Assembly: GCF_003344965.1 (NCBI RefSeq)
Contig: NZ_CP031194.1
Coordinates: forward strand, 3,782,001 to 3,846,000
Source: Streptomyces paludis
Lineage (GTDB): Bacteria; Actinomycetota; Actinomycetes; Streptomycetales; Streptomycetaceae
DNA length: 64,000 nucleotides
Reading direction: 5' to 3'
The position numbers and the translations under genes were made by a program. Below are positions 61,885-64,000 of this stretch, piece by piece. The notes under the pieces were generated by a model. It made no database searches and was not told the DNA's origin. It saw only the letters and a program-made list of their open reading frames with translations. The first letter of the stretch is position 1. Every line of letters starts with the position of its first letter.

Positions 61885-62808
61885 TCAGGCGTCCCGGGCG
61901 TGGGCGTCGCGTACGTACGTTTCCGCGCTCTGTATGAACATCGCGTGGAGGGCGCGGGCGGCCTGGGTCATGGTGGCTGACAGGGGGTGCTGGATGACCA
62001 TGAGGACGGCCGGGGTGTCGGTGGAGAGGGGGCGGGTGGTGATCATGCCGGTGCGTTCCAGGGGGTCGCCGATGACGCTGAAGTCGGGGAGGACCGTGGT
62101 GCCCAGGCCCTCGGCGACCATCAGTTTGCCCATTTCGGCGCCGTCCGTGGAGTACGAGAAGGTCGGGCTGCGGCCCTCCAGGAGGCGGTGTACGTAGCGG
62201 TGCATGACATAGCCGGAGCGCATCACGATCAGTGGTTCGGAGAGGAGGTCGGCCACCGTGACCGTACGGAGGGCCGCGAGGCGGCTGTCGGAGCGTACGC
62301 AGACGACCGGGCGGCCCCGGAGGAGTTCGGTGGTGTGGAAGCCGGGCGGTTTGTCGTCGCCCTGGAGGTAGTTGACCAGCCCGAGATCGAGTCCGCCCTC
62401 CAGCAACTCCCGGTGGATCACGGCCTGTTGTGCGCCGGTGACCTCGACCTGGGTCTCGGGGTGCGCGGTGCGGAACGCCTGGATGGTGGGGACCAGTAGC
62501 GGCACCGTCGCCGCGTTCACCGTGCCGAGCCTGATCATCCGGGTCGTACGGTGCTGGTCGTCGGCCGCCCGGCGCAGTGTGTCGACCGCGTCCAGCACCC
62601 CGATGATGTGCGGCAGCAGCTCGCGCCCGGCGGCGCTGATCCGGGCCCCGGAGCGGCGCCGGTCCAGGATGTCCACGCCCAGCTCGCGTTCCAGGTTCCG
62701 TACGGTCTCGCTCAGCGCGGGCTGCGAGACATGGAGCGCCTCGGCCGCGCGACGCAGCGACCCGAGCCTGGTCACGGCTTCGATGTATTCGAGCTGCTCT
62801 ATTCGCAT
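61885..62808 (-). CDS. LysR-family regulator
   Basis: About 307 residues. The N-terminal winged HTH is typical (MRIEQLEYIEAVTRLGSLRR, then ALHVSQPALSETVRNLERELG, RRRSGARISAAGRELLP). An effector domain follows (GLDLGLVNYLQGDDKPPG, VAEGLGTTVLPDFSVIGD). It reads away from the leader-peptide and monooxygenase genes, the usual arrangement for the regulator of a divergent target. The ATG at 62808 is used, with 62823 also possible. Sulfur-related signals are plausible because of its neighbour. Confidence 0.9.
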   Translation of the reverse strand: MRIEQLEYIEAVTRLGSLRRAAEALHVSQPALSETVRNLERELGVDILDRRRSGARISAAGRELLPHIIGVLDAVDTLRRAADDQHRTTRMIRLGTVNAATVPLLVPTIQAFRTAHPETQVEVTGAQQAVIHRELLEGGLDLGLVNYLQGDDKPPGFHTTELLRGRPVVCVRSDSRLAALRTVTVADLLSEPLIVMRSGYVMHRYVHRLLEGRSPTFSYSTDGAEMGKLMVAEGLGTTVLPDFSVIGDPLERTGMITTRPLSTDTPAVLMVIQHPLSATMTQAARALHAMFIQSAETYVRDAHARDA

Positions 62809-62957
62809 CCGGGCGTCTCGCATTCGGCGGTGGAAGGGAAACCCTATCACCGGGTCGTTTTTACCGAATCGACCGTGGATGGGGGCAGGGGTACGCTCTT
62901 GCCCGTAGGAAGCTGTCGAATTCATCTTTCACCAGCCGGAAAGGCGGTGGCGCGGCA

Positions 62958-63032
62958 ATGAACGATCTTCGGGAACTCACCCGGCGGCGCCATGTCGACC
63001 TGGTCCGTGTCTCCAGCTCCCTGTGTCTGTAG
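62958..63032 (+). CDS. Short leader peptide with sulfur-gene signature (24 residues)
   Basis: A 24-codon frame reads MNDLRELTRRRHVDLVRVSS and ends SLCL before TAG at 63030-63032. The RRRHVDLVRVSSxLC core is the pattern of short actinobacterial leader peptides found upstream of sulfur-assimilation and sulfonate genes, from my memory of such annotations. It lies 173 bp before the SfnG-like gene and divergent from the LysR gene. The Cys near the end suggests that stalling at low cysteine could control the downstream gene. Confidence 0.7.
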   Translation: MNDLRELTRRRHVDLVRVSSSLCL

Positions 63033-63095
63033 CTCTCTGCGGCTGAGGCTTCTTTTTCTGTGTCCGCGTAACGGCTGAGTCGCTCCACGCCGCCG

Positions 63096-63120
63096 TAGCG
63101 CCGCAGCGCTATTCCTTTCC
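63096..63120 (+). terminator. Possible attenuator hairpin after the leader peptide
   Basis: A 6-bp stem with a CGCA loop (TAGCGC CGCA GCGCTA, 63096-63111) is followed by the pyrimidine-rich TTCCTTTCC. It sits between the leader peptide and the monooxygenase start, a position fitting transcription attenuation. The stem is short, so this is tentative. Confidence 0.35.
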
Positions 63121-63205
63121 CGTCTCACGGGATTTCTTCGCGCCTCCGTGGAATTCATCCACTTTTCACATTCGCCTGCCTGAATCCGCACACCGGGAGT
63201 TCCCG

Positions 63206-64000
63206 ATGTCCTCTCTCCGCTTCGCCTACTGGGTGCCCAATGTGAGTGGCGGCCTCGTCACGAGCAGGATCGAACAGCGCACCGACTGGGGGTACGACTA
63301 CAACCGCGAGCTGGCCGTCCTCGCCGAGAACAGCGGCTTCGACTACGCCCTCAGCCAGGTGCGCTACATGGCCAGTTACGGCGCCGAGTACCAGCACGAG
63401 TCGACCAGCTTCAGCCTCGCCCTCCTCCTCGCGACCGAGCGGCTCAAGGTCATCGCCGCCGTACACCCCGGGCTCTGGCACCCGGGGGTGCTGGCCAAGC
63501 TCGGTGCCACCGCCGACCACCTGTCAAAGGGGCGGTTCGCGGTGAATGTCGTCAGCGGCTGGTTCAAGGACGAGTTCACCGCCCTCGGCGAACCCTGGCT
63601 GGAGCACGACGAGCGCTACCGCCGCTCGGAGGAGTTCATCCGCGCGCTGCGCTCCGTCTGGACCGAGGACCACGCCGAGCTGGCCGGGGACTTCTACCGG
63701 ATCAGGGACTTCACGCTCAAGCCCAAGCCGCTCAACACCCCCGAGCGCCCCCACCCGGAGATCTTCCAGGGCGGCAACTCCACGGCCGCCCGCGCCATGG
63801 CCGGCCGGGTCTCCGACTGGTACTTCAGCAACGGCAAGGACTTCGACGGTGTCACCGAGCAGGTCCGGGACGTACGCGCCGCCGCCGAGGCCGCCGGGCG
63901 GGCCGGCCGGGTGCGGTTCGGGCTCAACGGGTTCCTCATCGCACGCGACACCGAGGCCGAGGCACGAGAGGTGCTGCGCGAGATCGTGGCCAAGGCGGAC
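63206..64000 (+). CDS. sfnG: SfnG-like dimethylsulfone monooxygenase (flavin-dependent), partial
   Basis: The first 265 residues of a bacterial-luciferase-like TIM barrel are visible; the gene continues beyond the window. The start (SSLRFAYWVPNVSGGLVTSR) and SQVRYMASYGAEYQHESTSF, WHPGVLAKLGATADHLSKGR and FQGGNSTAARAMAGRVSDWY match SfnG, the FMNH2-dependent enzyme that turns dimethylsulfone into methanesulfinate for sulfur scavenging. GGGAG lies 9 bp before the ATG. Its upstream leader peptide and divergent LysR gene support sulfur-starvation control. Confidence 0.85.
   Translation, partial: MSSLRFAYWVPNVSGGLVTSRIEQRTDWGYDYNRELAVLAENSGFDYALSQVRYMASYGAEYQHESTSFSLALLLATERLKVIAAVHPGLWHPGVLAKLGATADHLSKGRFAVNVVSGWFKDEFTALGEPWLEHDERYRRSEEFIRALRSVWTEDHAELAGDFYRIRDFTLKPKPLNTPERPHPEIFQGGNSTAARAMAGRVSDWYFSNGKDFDGVTEQVRDVRAAAEAAGRAGRVRFGLNGFLIARDTEAEAREVLREIVAKAD

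Overview
The window looks like Streptomyces or a close relative. It is GC-rich throughout, with GTG starts and overlapping stop/start junctions. It carries an Scr1/DUF397 regulator pair, a WhiB-like protein, a two-domain geosmin synthase, a TadA and TadA-associated pair, and several families typical of this group. All calls come from reading the sequence; no database search was run.

Region 1 (1 to about 10.9 kb) is accessory DNA. It opens with the end of a RiPP cluster: a lasso-type B2 leader peptidase (cut by the window edge) and an ABC exporter. Next is a GNAT acetyltransferase gene split cleanly by an IS5-family element with 19-bp inverted repeats and a 2-bp target duplication. Then come a set of small regulatory or hypothetical genes (HATPase kinase, Scr1-like XRE, DUF397), several unknowns and a methyltransferase.

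Region 2 (about 10.9 to 41.06 kb) is a decaying integrative and conjugative element. Its right end is a tyrosine integrase beside the 3' end of tRNA-Ser(CGA). A leftward operon at 12.5-22.2 kb encodes a type IV secretion-like apparatus: VirD4-like coupling protein, VirB4-like ATPase, SCO6880-type protein, VirB6-like and VirB8/TcpC-like membrane proteins, a small membrane protein and a C40 peptidase remnant. A leftward module at 24.6-30.3 kb encodes spread, replication and regulatory functions: DUF2637, DUF4326, DnaC-like loader, HTH initiator-like protein, WhiB-like protein and small HTH protein. A divergent XRE regulator follows. Cargo includes a MacB-like ABC/FtsX transporter with a small secreted protein, an amidohydrolase/membrane protein/ImmA-IrrE group and a PPOX flavoprotein. 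Several lesions suggest the element is immobile: two in-frame stops in virD4, a gene truncated by a second IS with unusually long (~93 bp) terminal inverted repeats, a deletion-fused C40 peptidase, a frameshifted DUF4326 gene, and no second att copy that I could find.

Region 3 (41.06-64 kb) looks like chromosome. It holds tRNA-Ser, tadA with its partner gene, upp, a LytR_C protein, lipoproteins, an MDR oxidoreductase with divergent TetR, a secreted M28 aminopeptidase, an HhH-GPD repair protein with a histone-H1-like tail, and geosmin synthase. The most interesting stretch follows: a codirectional set of KAS III, KAS II, acyl-CoA oxidase-like protein, ACP, second KAS II and SDR (52.0-59.6 kb). 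It looks like a small dedicated fatty-acyl or polyketide pathway that I cannot assign to a known product. After it come a TerD domain fused to a PD-(D/E)xK nuclease-like domain, a LysR regulator, and a short leader peptide upstream of an SfnG-like dimethylsulfone monooxygenase that runs off the window.
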